Part shown: positions 34,333 through 45,770 of the stretch, piece after piece | How the letters are laid out: each line of letters opens with the position of its first letter | How positions within the stretch are numbered: position 1 is the first letter of the stretch | Assembly (NCBI RefSeq): GCF_964340395.1 | Contig: NC_135565.1 | Coordinates: 21,987,209-22,047,208 of the forward strand | DNA length: 60,000 bases | Direction: 5' to 3' | Source: Glandiceps talaboti | Lineage: Eukaryota; Hemichordata; Enteropneusta; Spengelidae | Notes under the pieces: generated by a model | What the model was told of the DNA's origin: nothing | Seen by the model: the letters and a program-made list of their open reading frames with translations, nothing else | The model's database searches: none | Made by a program: the position numbers and the translations under genes

Positions 34333-37300
34333 CTGAAAATTAAAGAAAAACATGATTTAAGGGTCATCAAACCTATCAATTGTTACTTAGATAATAGAAT
34401 TCTGCGAGGGAAAATAGTGCCAATGGTATTGTAGCACAACTATAAAGCTTGGGATATTTTTTTTACAAATATTTATTCACATACCAAGCCATCCATCTTG
34501 TTATCTTTGCAACATACATCACCATTTCACTGTTGCTATGGGCGTAATCTTGTTGGCAGGCATATATGCATCCACACATTCGATGTTTATTCACTTGCGA
34601 TAACAAATTCCTATTTTTATATTTGCTACATACGCCGTCATTTGGCTGTTGCTGTGGGCTTGGCCGTTTAGCTAGGTATACATATGTCCATTTTGGAATG
34701 TCCATCAATTTATCTATTAATCCCTGCAGTCTTGCAAAACAGACCGTTTTTCCGGTGTCTGAATTATGGGTAATACTGGCAACGTTGGCATTTGAACATC
34801 TTAAATTGTCGGCAACTTTGGTTGTCATTTAAATATATTCTAAACATAAATGGAAACTACAATCATGGAATGCAATGGACAATATAGGTCATGAAAGCAT
34901 GTGTTTTTGTTGAAATACTAAACTTCAAATCTTGTACTTTTTGTCCAAAATAATAAATAGGAGTATTTTGCAATGTAGAGAATCAGGGCCCTCAATGAAT
35001 AGGAAATTGAATTGAATTGAATTGAATTGAATTGATTTGAATTGTTTATTCACCAGATACAAGATGGTAAAACATTTTTTATGAAATAACGTCACATTAG
35101 TCTGAATCGTCGCTAATTTTAAGTCTCTCTTAAATTTGCGCCCCAATAATAGCACATATATTGAAATATTTGACGATTTTGTTGTGAAAAATCAACCACA
35201 AAGTCAAATGGTACCAAATTAATGAAAGCATGGAGTAGTGATAGAACGCATATTTATATGTGAGAAATGCGATCGGTAGTATTGCTGAGACATCTCAAGT
35301 TTCACGGACTGGGCCGATGCAGTCACGTGTATGCTAATTAAAGGGTTTTTGACAGGCCGGTGTTTATGAATTTGTATTTTTTTGCCCCAAAAATTAGACA
35401 TACTTGGTATAATTCAATGAAATAATTCTTACGAAATATCATGTCTATATTGACAAATAAATATATCGTATGACTATGAGGACGGCTTACGACACCTGTC
35501 ATTTTGAAGAGAAATCTTTGAAAATAGGCATTCTTCACATCTTTTGATCTCGCAGTTTTTCATCCGTCAGATCATTCACCACCACCACCACCACCACCGA
35601 TTGCAATGGTTTGGCTTTATTTATTTATTTTTTATTCATTCATTCGTTCATTCATTCATTCATTCATTCATTCATTCATTCATTCATTCATTCATTCATT
35701 CATTCATTTAATTATTTATTCATTCATTCATTCATTCATTCAGTCATTCATGCATTCATTCATTCATTTATTTAATTATTTATTCATTCATTCAGTCATT
35801 GATTCAGTCATTCATTCATTCACTTTTGAGCATTGAGTGATCAAAGATATTCTACACCAGTTCAAATGAAGATAACCGAGAACATATATAGACAATGTGA
35901 TAGACATTATGTACAATGATTTAATTGTCAATTACATGTTGCTCAGTGTGTCTATTCCTTGTACAAATCAATAGTGTAGTGTAGAAGAACATTTCTGTTA
36001 CTTGTGATGTATTAGAACAAGTTGAAGTTAATAATTATGAAGATTTCAGTTTCTTTGTGTGGAAAACTTCCTTTGTGTGAAGGGGCATAGGTGGTAGTTT
36101 AAACACAGGGTGATTGCATCTGTCATTAAATTTGGTCAAATGCACTAAACTTACATGTATGTACTTGGAAAGTAAGATCAGATATCTATGGGAATTTGAA
36201 TTTGATTGGTACATGTATAACCATAGGAAAAAAGTGATTCCATATAAATAAAACTAGCAAGCAAATATCAAAATACATTTGCCACTGTGTATTGAAACCG
36301 GGTGTTTAAGGCACAAGTCAAAAAATGACAGAACTTGTAGATTTTGTCATTTAAATGTTGTAGAAGATAAATTTCATTTTTAAATGCCTTCAATACCATG
36401 ATTTCAGACAACAATATCTGAACTCATCTCTTAATAATCTGCAGGGTCTGATCATACAGGAAGAATAACTAAGTTATGTTAACTTTATTTTATCACAGGA
36501 ATAAACAACCTCCATTTTAATGAATGTGCCACTATGTGCTGTTGCTTGGTTGAGCAAGTGTAAATTTAAGACAATGGGATATTTATTTAGAATAATAATA
36601 TTTTTTATTTTTTTATTTTATTTTTTTACGAATTGAGTGTGTTAGCCTAATTTATTTTGCCTGTATCAAAAGTTGTTGCTGTTTATAACATTGATTATCT
36701 AAAAGCAACATATTGCCTTTGACCTATGTGAATGAGCCACCTTTTTTATTGTTGCTGGGTTAAAGAGTGTGTGTTTAATTTATAAATGTCATAACATTGT
36801 CGTTGTCATGCCTGCCTTGCTACATGGATATGACTAACAACAACAAAGACCGACGATGCTTCAGTGTTTTCTTTCTGCGTGTTGTTTTTGTGTAAGTGAT
36901 ATTATAATTGCCGACTGGGTAGACTAGAAACTAGTCGCCGGTTTTGATTCACACGATCCTTAAAAATACTAGGGATCTTAGTCTTCAAACCAAGCGAATA
37001 GCAGCTCCGGGAGTGAAGCTTCAACACAGCGGTCATACCTACTTACTTGTATATAGCAACCTAATTATGGTAGTTTCCAGAGTGCCTCCAAGCGTATATA
37101 TCTACTAGGAAAGCCCACGATGGGTTGCCGTGGCCGGTAACCAGGAATGCCGACACCCCCCCCCCCCCCCCGTTTTACTATGTTTGACCCCTAAGCTCAT
37201 AACCCCTGACACACCTGCAGGGATTTAGTTTGTCGGTCGTAGTACCGGAATATTTAGCATAAACGTTGGTAGGACGTCAGTATACGCGCCATCATAGGGG

Positions 37301-39830
37301 CGTGTAATATTTCATAGATTGTTGTTTTCCTGGTCTACAGACTAAATATAACAACCTTTTCACTATATATTCCTACCTATAAGGAAAAAAGAGAAGGGTG
37401 GACATCTTCTTTCATTAACCTTTCAAATATGAACAAAACATGCCTGCATAAAGAATAGGTGCCAAATAAAGTTATACACTATCACTAGGGGGCAAAAAAT
37501 GCTTTAGTAACGAGAAAAATGGACCTTTGCAATAAGCGAGGCCCTGTATAACATCCTCTGTATGTCAGAGGCATGTCAAGAGACATAACCGTCAAATTTT
37601 CACAGCTGATTGGCTGAGAAAGAGGCGTTGGCTGATGACGTCAGATGACCGCTGCATTTCAAAATCAGAAGCACGTCCCATCAGTAAACCCAGCACCATG
37701 GATCGCAAAAATTTCTCGACAGCTTCCTGGCGAGTCTACTTGTATGAATTCGAATACAACTGCATTTTTATTGTGTCAAACTGTCAATCTATATATACTG
37801 GAATTTATTTCACTGTTGGTGGCCCATAAAGTAGTGACTGTTTCCAGGGGCTTTCTTTACATAGGCGTAGTTTTGAATAGCCAATCGGCAACGAGCTGAT
37901 TATTCAAAATAGCAAGACGTACCGAGAAGTTTACACAGGATCGTGACTCGATGTCCGCCCTTCTCTTTTTTCCTTACAGTTAGGAATATATAGTCAAAAT
38001 TTTGTTGTATTTAGTTTGTAGACCAGGAAAACAACAATCTATGACATATTACACGCCCCTATGCTCTCCGTATACGTTTAGAAAGCTGCTCGTATGCGTA
38101 GCGACAATAAGTTATTATACTGCGTGAATATGTATACGTTATTTGCCAAATACCGTTCCATATCTTGCTGCGAGAGGTATTTTTTCTGGTATAACGGAGA
38201 GCCGGAGGCGAGCCGTTATACCAGAAAAATTACCTCGAGCAGCAAGATGTGGGACAGTATTTGGCAAATAACATACTTATACGTCACCTGCGACGAAGAA
38301 TTAATTTTTGAATGTCTAAAAATGCTGTTTCATGTTAAAATAAAATCACTTCCGCGTTATACTGTTGAGCGTAGTATCATGCACCTCTCTGATATCTGCA
38401 ATGCGGTTGTTTACATGTCAGCCTTAACTTTATCGTCCAATCAGAGTGCGCGTTTGCTCAGTAGTATGACGTAATGTTTACTATTTGCATATCACTCAGC
38501 GATATATTCAAACTCACAATTATAACGTTTCGCGCATAACGCATTGACATAGCTATACTCACTTGGTATACCAACGTACCGGGAGAGTACACAACGTAGA
38601 CTCAAGGTACACTTCGGATATACAATTACGTATGTCAACGTGCTAGCTATATGTATGTTCGTTAGCGTAGATATATACTACACGTATATCAAGGATTTTG
38701 CCCTGTGAATAGGCTGTTGCTATTGGCATGGTCTTGTTGATTGGCATGTTTGCATACATTTGTGTAATTATTTAATTAGCCACTGTATATTAATCCCTGT
38801 TGCTATCTATGCAGTACACACCATCAATTGGCTGATGCTATGGGCGTTGCCTTGTAGCTAGGCATATTTGCATACATTTTTGCATGTTTAATTATTCAAT
38901 TGTCTATTAAGCCCTGTTGTTATCTTTGCAATATACATCATCATTTAGCTGTTGCTTTGGGCGTGGTCTTGTTGCTAGGCATATTTGCTACACTTTTTGA
39001 GTGTGTATTCACTTTCTAACCTATCTCTGTTGCTATCTGTGCAATATACATCATCAGTTTACTGCTGCTAAGGGCGTAGTCATGGCTACTACTGCCAGTT
39101 GTTTCAAAATGTTTTGAACAATATCTGCAGAATAAAAATCTTTAGAAACACCCCCTTCAAATTTTAGCCTCATTCACCAGGAAGTATATGAGATAAAAAG
39201 AAAGTTCCCAAAATTTAGATTTAGTGAGTAAGGGACCGGTCAGTTTCTTTGGGGGCGGTGGATTGGTGGGGGGAGGGGGTCACCCTGTTTTTGAAATTGG
39301 CAGTAGGTCATGCTGTTTTGAAAATTGTGGATAAGGGGGGTCATTGTGTTTTGGATTTTGATGGAATCAAAAAAAACCTTTTGAAAAGCCTAAAATTCGC
39401 TTTAAGAGTAAAAAACCTCCAAGGCTTCTAGAGGGAGACCCCCTACGACCCCCCACATGAGGTGTACACATCCCAGTGTCAAGCTATTCCCCCTACCTCT
39501 TACTGTCAAGATGCTATCAAACTATATTTTAAAAATATTTACATGTTGGTGCTTGGAAATTATTGTCTGAAAATGTCTGAATAGTCTCAAAATTGACTTT
39601 TCAGATTAAAAAAACTCCATATCTTGTTATATTTTATATCTTGTTTGATCTAGTTAAGTTACTATTTGACCTACCAGCATTGCAATTGGCAATACGTGAC
39701 TCGGAAAGGCATACGTAATCGACCCCAATATACTTATAATTGTGACGATGGCTACTGTAACGAGAAATGTAATTCTATTTAGCTTTTTCTTGATTGGTGT
39801 CTTCCGATCTTCTTCATTATTATCCGGCAT
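32893..39830 (-). CDS. NXPE family protein (PC-esterase-like), 2 coding exons
   Basis: Exon 1 (39830-39675) encodes 52 residues: an acidic/basic cytosolic tail and one hydrophobic anchor (about 21-40). Exon 2 (34332-32893) encodes 479 residues and a stop. Both junctions are phase 0, so joining gives 531 residues, close to the 540-560 usual for NXPE proteins. The first half of exon 2 is a beta-rich filamin/Ig-like region. The second half holds the family signature GxWV, W-V-P-Y-x-C and the GDS esterase motif ILLIGDSITEE (GDS at 306-308 after joining), with late His residues (YFHISEGCCCGNIHKG). A type II Golgi location is expected. One human NXPE protein has been reported to acetylate sialic acid; a role in glycan acetylation here is inference. 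Confidence 0.75.
34430..34830. repeat. 113-117-bp repeat, array 2 of 3
   Basis: GTTGCTATGGGCGTAATC near 34533 and a diverged copy near 34650, with the same flanking order as at 16.6-17.1 kb. Intronic in the NXPE-like gene. Confidence 0.65.
35005..35045 (+). repeat. (AATTG)n pentanucleotide repeat
   Basis: About 7 AATTG units. Confidence 0.85.
35632..35825 (+). repeat. (CATT)n microsatellite
   Basis: A long CATT tetranucleotide tract with ATTT and CAGT interruptions; a short (ACC)n tract precedes it at 35577-35600. Confidence 0.95.
35826..37285. other. Intronic non-coding stretch
   Basis: AT-rich DNA within the NXPE-like intron. A poly-C run near 37157-37172 is present. No exon or element is supported. 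Confidence 0.4.
37289..38062. mobile_element. Foldback element with about 117-bp terminal inverted repeats
   Basis: The left arm (37289-37409) and right arm (37944-38062) are inverted copies. Shared phrases include AGGGGCGTGTAAT, TTGTTGTTTTCCTGGTCTAC and AAGGAAAAAAGAGAAGGG. The core of about 530 bp has only short open frames with no recognisable domain. It looks like a non-autonomous DNA element in the NXPE-like intron. Confidence 0.75.
38137..38274. repeat. Long hairpin, about 62-bp arms
   Basis: The left arm 38137-38198 and right arm 38212-38274 are inverted copies (about 85% by eye). Shared core phrases are TTATTTGCCAAATAC and CTGGTATAACGG, around a GC-rich loop. If transcribed it would form a stable stem. 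Confidence 0.8.
38710..39110 (+). repeat. 113-117-bp repeat, array 3 of 3
   Basis: The GTTGCTATTGGC-type core recurs at about 38716, 38834, 38951 and 39064. Same family as 16.6-17.1 kb. Confidence 0.8.
39675..39830 (-). CDS. NXPE-like gene, exon 1 (membrane anchor)
   Basis: The ATG at 39830-39828 begins MPDNNEEDRKTPIKKKLNR, followed by a hydrophobic segment rich in I/V/T. The donor is CTG|GTAGGT, phase 0. An acceptor-like TTTTCTGACAG lies about 22 nt upstream of the ATG, so an untranslated exon may precede. The assignment to the NXPE gene rests on strand, phase, topology and total length. A 5.3-kb intron separates it from exon 2. Confidence 0.6.
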
Positions 39831-40035
39831 GCTGCACCACAGTTTTGGTCTGTCAGAAAATATCATATAGAGCTCACTTTGATTAACTTTGTAAATCAAC
39901 AACATTTCACAGTATAACAAGATATCAATGATAAAAAATGTCAGGTCGTCCTTAAAAATACACACACGAAGCAAAGTCTAAGAAGTGTATCCATGCATTT
40001 CCCTTCATTTATATAATCTAAATCAGGAATTTACA

Positions 40036-40200
40036 CATGTATGTATGTATGTATGTATGTATGTATGTACTATGTATGTATGTACTATGTATGTATGTAT
40101 GTATGTATGTATGTATGCATGTATGCATGTATGCATGCATGCATGTATGCATGTATGTATGTATGTATGTATGTATGTATGTATGTATGTATGCATGTGT
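40036..40200 (+). repeat. (ATGT)n microsatellite
   Basis: ATGT units with ACT and ATGC interruptions abut the foldback that starts at about 40195. Confidence 0.95.
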
Positions 40201-40601
40201 TACATCCAATCTGTGAAATTGCCCAATTCATGAAATGGGTAGGTAACTTTGCCCAGTTCATGAAATAGTCAATCGTGTTGCCCAGGTTATGAAATGGGTA
40301 TGGTAAGATATGCCCAGTACATGAAATGAGCATCTTTTATAGGACACACACAAAATACAATATCAATCAAACAACTTTATTATCATGTATTCACAAACTC
40401 ATCACTTCACAATTCGTATTTTATTATAATTCAGTGTAGATTGTGTTTTTAATAGAGTTCGATAATCAACACCCCAGTTCAAAACTCTTTTAGATCGTAA
40501 TCTATACTCTCATTTGCATAAGGTTGACCATTGCATGAACTGGGCAAAGTTACATGCACATTTCATGAATAGGGCAGTTTCACGAATTGGGTGTAACATA
40601 T
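40195..40601. mobile_element. MITE-like element with about 80-bp inverted ends
   Basis: GTTACATCCAAT...TTTGCCCAGTTCATG at 40199-40266 is repeated in inverse at about 40529-40599. The left half also holds three direct copies of GCCCAGTTCATGAAATGGGT-like units. No coding content. Confidence 0.65.
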
Positions 40602-40848
40602 ATATATTCAAAATGTTACTACATTTATATTGGCGAATTTTACTACAATATAGGGTTGTACATTATTTAAATTTCAGCCATTCATATTTACCATGGTCCC
40701 AAAACAACATGGCGTACTGATTATTAATCAAAGTAACAATGGTTAACCGTATAGTCGTACACAGCAACACCAATGAACCTGGTGAGTGGCCCAACACACC
40801 CGTTACCATTAATTGAGATGAAAAGTTGAACTTACTGTATTTGTTTAG

Positions 40849-40931
40849 ATAGCTTTGGTATCCTGGAGGTCACAGAATTCGTTGGTGATATATCGAAAAG
40901 TAACCCAACAATTACACAGCGTTTCCTAGAG
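40849..40931 (+). CDS. Possible orphan coding exon
   Basis: This 83-bp open segment is bounded by an acceptor (TTTGTTTAG) and a donor (GAG|GTAAAG). It encodes SFGILEVTEFVGDISKSNPT followed by ITQRFLE, with protein-like composition. I recognise no family. It lies on the opposite strand to, and outside, the NXPE-like gene. It may belong to an unrecognised gene, or be a relict or chance exon. Confidence 0.22.
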
Positions 40932-40999
40932 GTAAAGTGAGCTTGGTTATTTTAAACAGAGTTAGGGGTATTCTGGAGTTAACCATGCTCCCCCAGCTC

Positions 41000-42848
41000 T
41001 AGTAATGTAAGCCAAAGTGACTCACCAGTAAATTCCACAATTTCAAAAACGAAACCCCCTCCCACACACAAACACATATGTATATTTGAAATGCCACTTT
41101 ATGTATGGGTCTTTATACTATAATGTTGTTACTATAACACCATTGAGTGTAACAAGATATTTTTATTTACGAGCATAGCTGAACAAAAGTTTCTTTCACC
41201 CATCAATAGAGCAATAATGGGTTTTTTTAAATTTATTTTTGGTATTAACGATTGTTGAGAATTATACACTGTGAACTATTCGACAATATATTAGATAGTA
41301 ACAGTAAAATTGTAACATGTGTATTATTCCCCATATTATGTATCAATACACAACACAGATCCTCTGTTGACTTGTTACGACATTGTAGTGAGACATGCAA
41401 CAGACATGTACGGAACAGTAATTACCTAAAGCTGGACATGTAAGGTACGCAGTAAGTGGGCGCCCTCTAACATCGATCAACTCCTTTCACATATTGCTAT
41501 TGTAGAACATATGACTTTACAGCAGCACTAGCTGCAATTGGAACGTTTTTTAAAAATATTTTGTGAGGTACAATAATTTACTTGTAAACATTGTACACCG
41601 GCGACAGTATTGCATCAGTTGTGGGTAAATGCATTTTTCCGCTGTGTACACTATAAATCAAATCACAGTTGAGATTTTTGGGTCCACACCCAATAATCAG
41701 CACCATCAAAGGCATTCACGATTTCAACATGTTTCGGCACTGCTTATGGATAATATCAACCACTGATTAACATGTACAATGTCTAATTTTTAATATTTAC
41801 AGTGAATATATTGTGGTTTCTGATCGGAAAAATGTTACGCCAGTTACAACTAGTACAGTCACTGTTACATGGTGTCAGATTCAAAATAGAGCGTTTGCTC
41901 AAGATTTAAACTACAGCGCCTACAGATAATGTCGACCACTAATTCACACACACAATGTCTTTTGAAGTAATTGACCAAGTTTTATTTGGTTATTTGATGC
42001 AAATAATGACCCGGATGCAGCTAGTGTAGTTTTAAGGACATGTCTTAAAACTCAAATGCTGTGATACGTCACCACAGGTCATGTCACGTAATGTGGATAG
42101 TTTTCAAATCTTAGAGACTTTAGCAGTGTTGTAACGAAATGAAATCCAAAAATGGTCTTAAATGCTTCACACCATGAAATCTATTATTAGTATAAATCTC
42201 CAATTAGGAAGTTATGAAATTAATAATGTAAGTTTGAGTTGTTTTGATGACAAAATATTTTTACAAGGTTATTGACATAAAAACACTAAATTCTAATATT
42301 TTAAAGTAAATTGGAAACAATAAACCTGCAAACTAATTACATGTATTGTTTTCAGATATTGCCTAACTTAACCGAATCATGCAAATTACTTACCAAAATT
42401 AAAAGCTACATCAACAAGAGTTATAGGACAAGTTCGCTTTGCTATCGTCACTATATGTATCGATTTCATTAAAATTTGAAGATTGCATTCTAATAACCAA
42501 CATGAAACTGAATGCCTCCTGTAATGGAATCACTAATTATGCAAATAACTCATTAAACTAAAAAAAAAACACTATGGTAACAGGTTTTGTTTTTGGACAA
42601 GCGTGCTTTCTTAGGTTAATGTATGTGCCAAATTATAGAGAATTTAAAAATTGCATGATACTGCTTAATTACTGAATATCGTTCACTATTCAAAATACTC
42701 ATTAAAGGTTAAAGTTGTAGGAACAAACTTCATAGGATAGGTGCGTATTATTATGGTTGATATATGTATCATATTACACGAAATTTGAAGCTTGCAATTT
42801 TAAGATACAGCATAGTTATCTAAAATAATGAATTATGCAAATTTTTTT
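41000..42848. other. Intergenic AT-rich DNA with diverged repeats
   Basis: From about 42380 units containing ATTATGCAAATAA and AAATTTGAAG-TTGCA recur three times at about 150 bp, and are reverse-oriented relatives of 28197-28990. No gene is supported. Confidence 0.4.
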
Positions 42849-43299
42849 ACCCTGACCAGTGTGGGAGGTTTATTTCATCGGTAGCTCCAGATAAGTTATT
42901 ACGATAACCACAGATAATCCCATATTCATTTGCGTCTCGATTGCAAGTTCCCTATTGGTCGTCCGTCTATCTTATCCAAAATACAAACATTTGCCCAATA
43001 AATACAACTTGACTTTGAACTACAACTTGACTTTGACCATCGCATTATCATGTTATCTATTGGCACAAGTTGTGCGAGTATCTCAGTTTCGCATGTTTTA
43101 ATTTTTGAAGTCCTAGTAAAGGTTAGTTGTTGAACAAAATTAAAAAATCAAAAATCCTCGCTGTGTTTATTTTCAGTTAAATTTCGTATCATCAAATGAA
43201 AATCAGTATCCACATCAAGGCCAACCTGCAGTTATGGGTAACATTATGTTATGAAAGACAGTGAAAGCCTGCCTAATACTGAGCAATAGATACCCTTAG

Positions 43300-43745
43300 C
43301 TATTGCACGGTAATCCTATTTCCAGTAGAAGGGAAAAGTCGAACGTGCGTTCGTAACCATTCGGAAGAATCCGAATCTGATGATGAACGTGTGAAGCCAT
43401 CATCATATTCAGATTGAGCGTAAAGGTTAAATTTTGAAAGTGAAGATGAATATGAATATGATGGTGGCATCACACTCCTATCGCAGTCGGGGAAGAAAAG
43501 GGCACCTCGAGGTGACCCGACTATTGTGTCATTTGCAAATCGAACGCCAACCGTGTCAACCCAGGGAGCCTCAAGACTCCCCAAGGTGGATAATCGAACG
43601 TACCCCATGTGATAGATTCAAATTTCCAAAACGCAGCGGACAGTTTTCTCCCGCGCCGATCTTGCTGAGAACCATTTAATTGTACTGTCGATGCCAGGAG
43701 ACGTTTGTTAATGCCACCAAACACATGAATCCTTTTAGACACCAT
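43300..43745 (-). CDS. Unrecognised open frames, possibly element-derived
   Basis: Two overlapping minus-strand frames, 43521-43745 and 43300-43608, lie in a locally GC-richer segment. The second has protein-like composition with a Ser/Asp-rich tail (SSSDSDSSEW). No domain is recognised. It adjoins the non-LTR remnant. The flanking phrase CCAGTAGAAGGGAAAAG recurs near 48663-48679, so this is probably part of a mobile element rather than a host gene. Confidence 0.2.
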
Positions 43746-43789
43746 ACTTCATCACTTTAGCCATGGTTTTATGTAAGTATTTTTATTAA

Positions 43790-45770
43790 CCCATTAGAGT
43801 AAAATAGCTTCCATACTCGGCCTGTGCCCCTTCCCGTGTCTGTCAAATCTGGGGGCCATATTTTAAAGTGTGCCAACACTGATTTTCTTTCGTCCGTGAA
43901 CATTTTACAGTTTAAGATAAAGTGTTGCTCATCTTCAATTTCATTGGTTTAGCACATGGGGCATGTTCTACTGGCTATCTCATGTTTATTGTGTCTACCT
44001 GTTTCTATTGTTAGTTTGTGTGAACTTTTCCTTAGTTTTGTCAGAACAGATCTTTGGAGAGGATTTTTTTTTATAATGCTTAAATATTTCTCACATGTAG
44101 TATCTTTTTTATTTGTCTATATGTACGGAGTTTATTTTTATGGTTTTGTCCTTTGTTATCATTGTATAGTATGTCTATGGATTGTCTGTCATACAGTTCT
44201 TTTAGTTTCTCTTTGACTATATTAATTAATTTAGAATCACCTTCTGTAGCTATTTCTGTCCATTCCTCCTCCATATTTATTAATTTTAAGATCTGCTTGA
44301 TACCTGTTACCCAGTTTTGTGTCCCCACCCTCTCCATTTCTATACCCAGTTTGAATGCTTCATTTACAAGAGAATCTGTTGGTTTCTGTTTAATTTTTAT
44401 CCAATACTTTACTACTTGTATTAAGCCAAATAAAATTAGGGGGGTTACGTCCAACCCATACCCCACTGCAGTACAGTGGGATTGGTCTGATGGTGGCATC
44501 AAACATTTGCAAATATAATTTAACTGGTATCTGGCCTTCTGAGAACAGATATTGGTTTAATTCAAAACATGCTTTCAATGCCCTATTGGTTAGATCTTGC
44601 TGGGCCTTGTTGAGTTTACCTGTAGTGTTTAGTTTTATGCCTAGATATGTGTATGATGAGACTCTTGCAAGTTCAAGATTGTTCAGGTAGAATTTTTGTT
44701 TCTGCATGGTTTTTCCTGTTTTATTAAAAACAATTGTTTTTGATTTCGCTATGTTAATATCAAGTTGCCATTTTTTGCAATATGTTGTTACAGCATTTAA
44801 AGCATTTTGTAGACCAGAACTGGATTCTGACAACAATAATAGGTCATCAGCATATAGCAGACAAGGTATATCATTATTCAAGAGCATTGGGGGATCAGTT
44901 TTAGTTTCTTCCAGTTGCTTCTTAATGTCATTTATGTATATGTTGAACAGTAGAGGGCTTAGTCTATCTCCGTGCCTAATGCCTCTTTTGACTGGAAAAG
45001 TGTTTGACTATCCATTAATTGTTTTGATACAACTTAAAGAATTGGAATAAATTGAATTTACCACATTCAAAAATTTACCAGAAATGCCACTTTTTCGGAG
45101 TTTGCATATCAGGCCTTAATGCCATATGCAATCAAAGACCTTTTTTAAATAAATCTATGAAACAGGCAAAGATATGTTTACTGTGGCTTGAATATTTTGT
45201 GAGTAGCTTTTTTAATACAAACATATGGTCCGCTGTGTCCACTGTCCAAAATTAGGTTAAACAGAATTTGTATGGGTCTGATTAGTATACGTCTGCTTGC
45301 TTTGATCATTTCATTTTTAATTTTGTCAATTCCAGGGGCTTTTTTGTATTTTAGATGATTGATAGCATTATGGATTTCCAATTGTGAAATATATATGTTA
45401 AGATATGGTGGATTTTCAGATTTTATGTAGCCTTGTTCTTCCTGCATGTTTATGTTCATGTTGTCACTGGTGTTATTCAAGTCTTTGAGTGTTCATACAG
45501 TTTGTTATCATTAATGTATTCAAGGTTGCTAGGTTTTTCTCATTTTTAATTGCTTTATTAGCTCCCAATACTGATTAGGGTTGGATCTTCCTAGACTTTC
45601 CAATTTAGTCAGTATTGAGCTTTGAAACTCTTTCTTTTTCGTTTCAACGAGCCTTGTGTATTCTTTTTTTAGTTTATAACATTCTTGTCTATGTTGTTTG
45701 TTGAATGGATCTCTGTTTAGTTTTAATGACTGTGATCTAATAGTTTTATTAATATTGCAAATGCACATCA
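43790..45770 (-). mobile_element. Non-LTR retrotransposon remnant (RT, frameshifted)
   Basis: Minus-strand frames in order: 45770-45529 (pre-RT, helix-rich), 45480-45178 (RT start, KKAPGIDKIKNEMIKA), 44887-44390 (RT catalytic YADDLLLL, then LDINIAKSKT) and 44500-44080 (post-RT region). A Cys-rich CPMC-like piece lies near 43950. The parts lie in different frames, so the copy is dead. The family is Jockey/CR1/L2-like by motif style; the exact clade cannot be assigned by eye. Confidence 0.8.
44390..44887 (-). pseudogene. Reverse transcriptase fragment with YADD box
   Basis: This part contains the RT metal-binding motif YADD followed by the thumb-region pattern typical of non-LTR elements (YCKKWQLDINIAKSKTIVFN, SSYTYLGIKL). 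It is frame-broken at both ends relative to the rest of the element. Confidence 0.8.

Noticed and set aside
34333-34353. ATG at 34353 as start of the NXPE-like protein
   Set aside because: The seven codons before 34332 are a polypyrimidine tract plus CAG acceptor, and the matching anchor exon lies at 39830-39675.
35606-35836. Frame reading FIHSFIHSFIHS
   Set aside because: CATT microsatellite.
43375-43400. CTGATGATGAACGTG near 43379 as a hammerhead core
   Set aside because: The required GAAA is absent (GAAG instead) and stems do not form.
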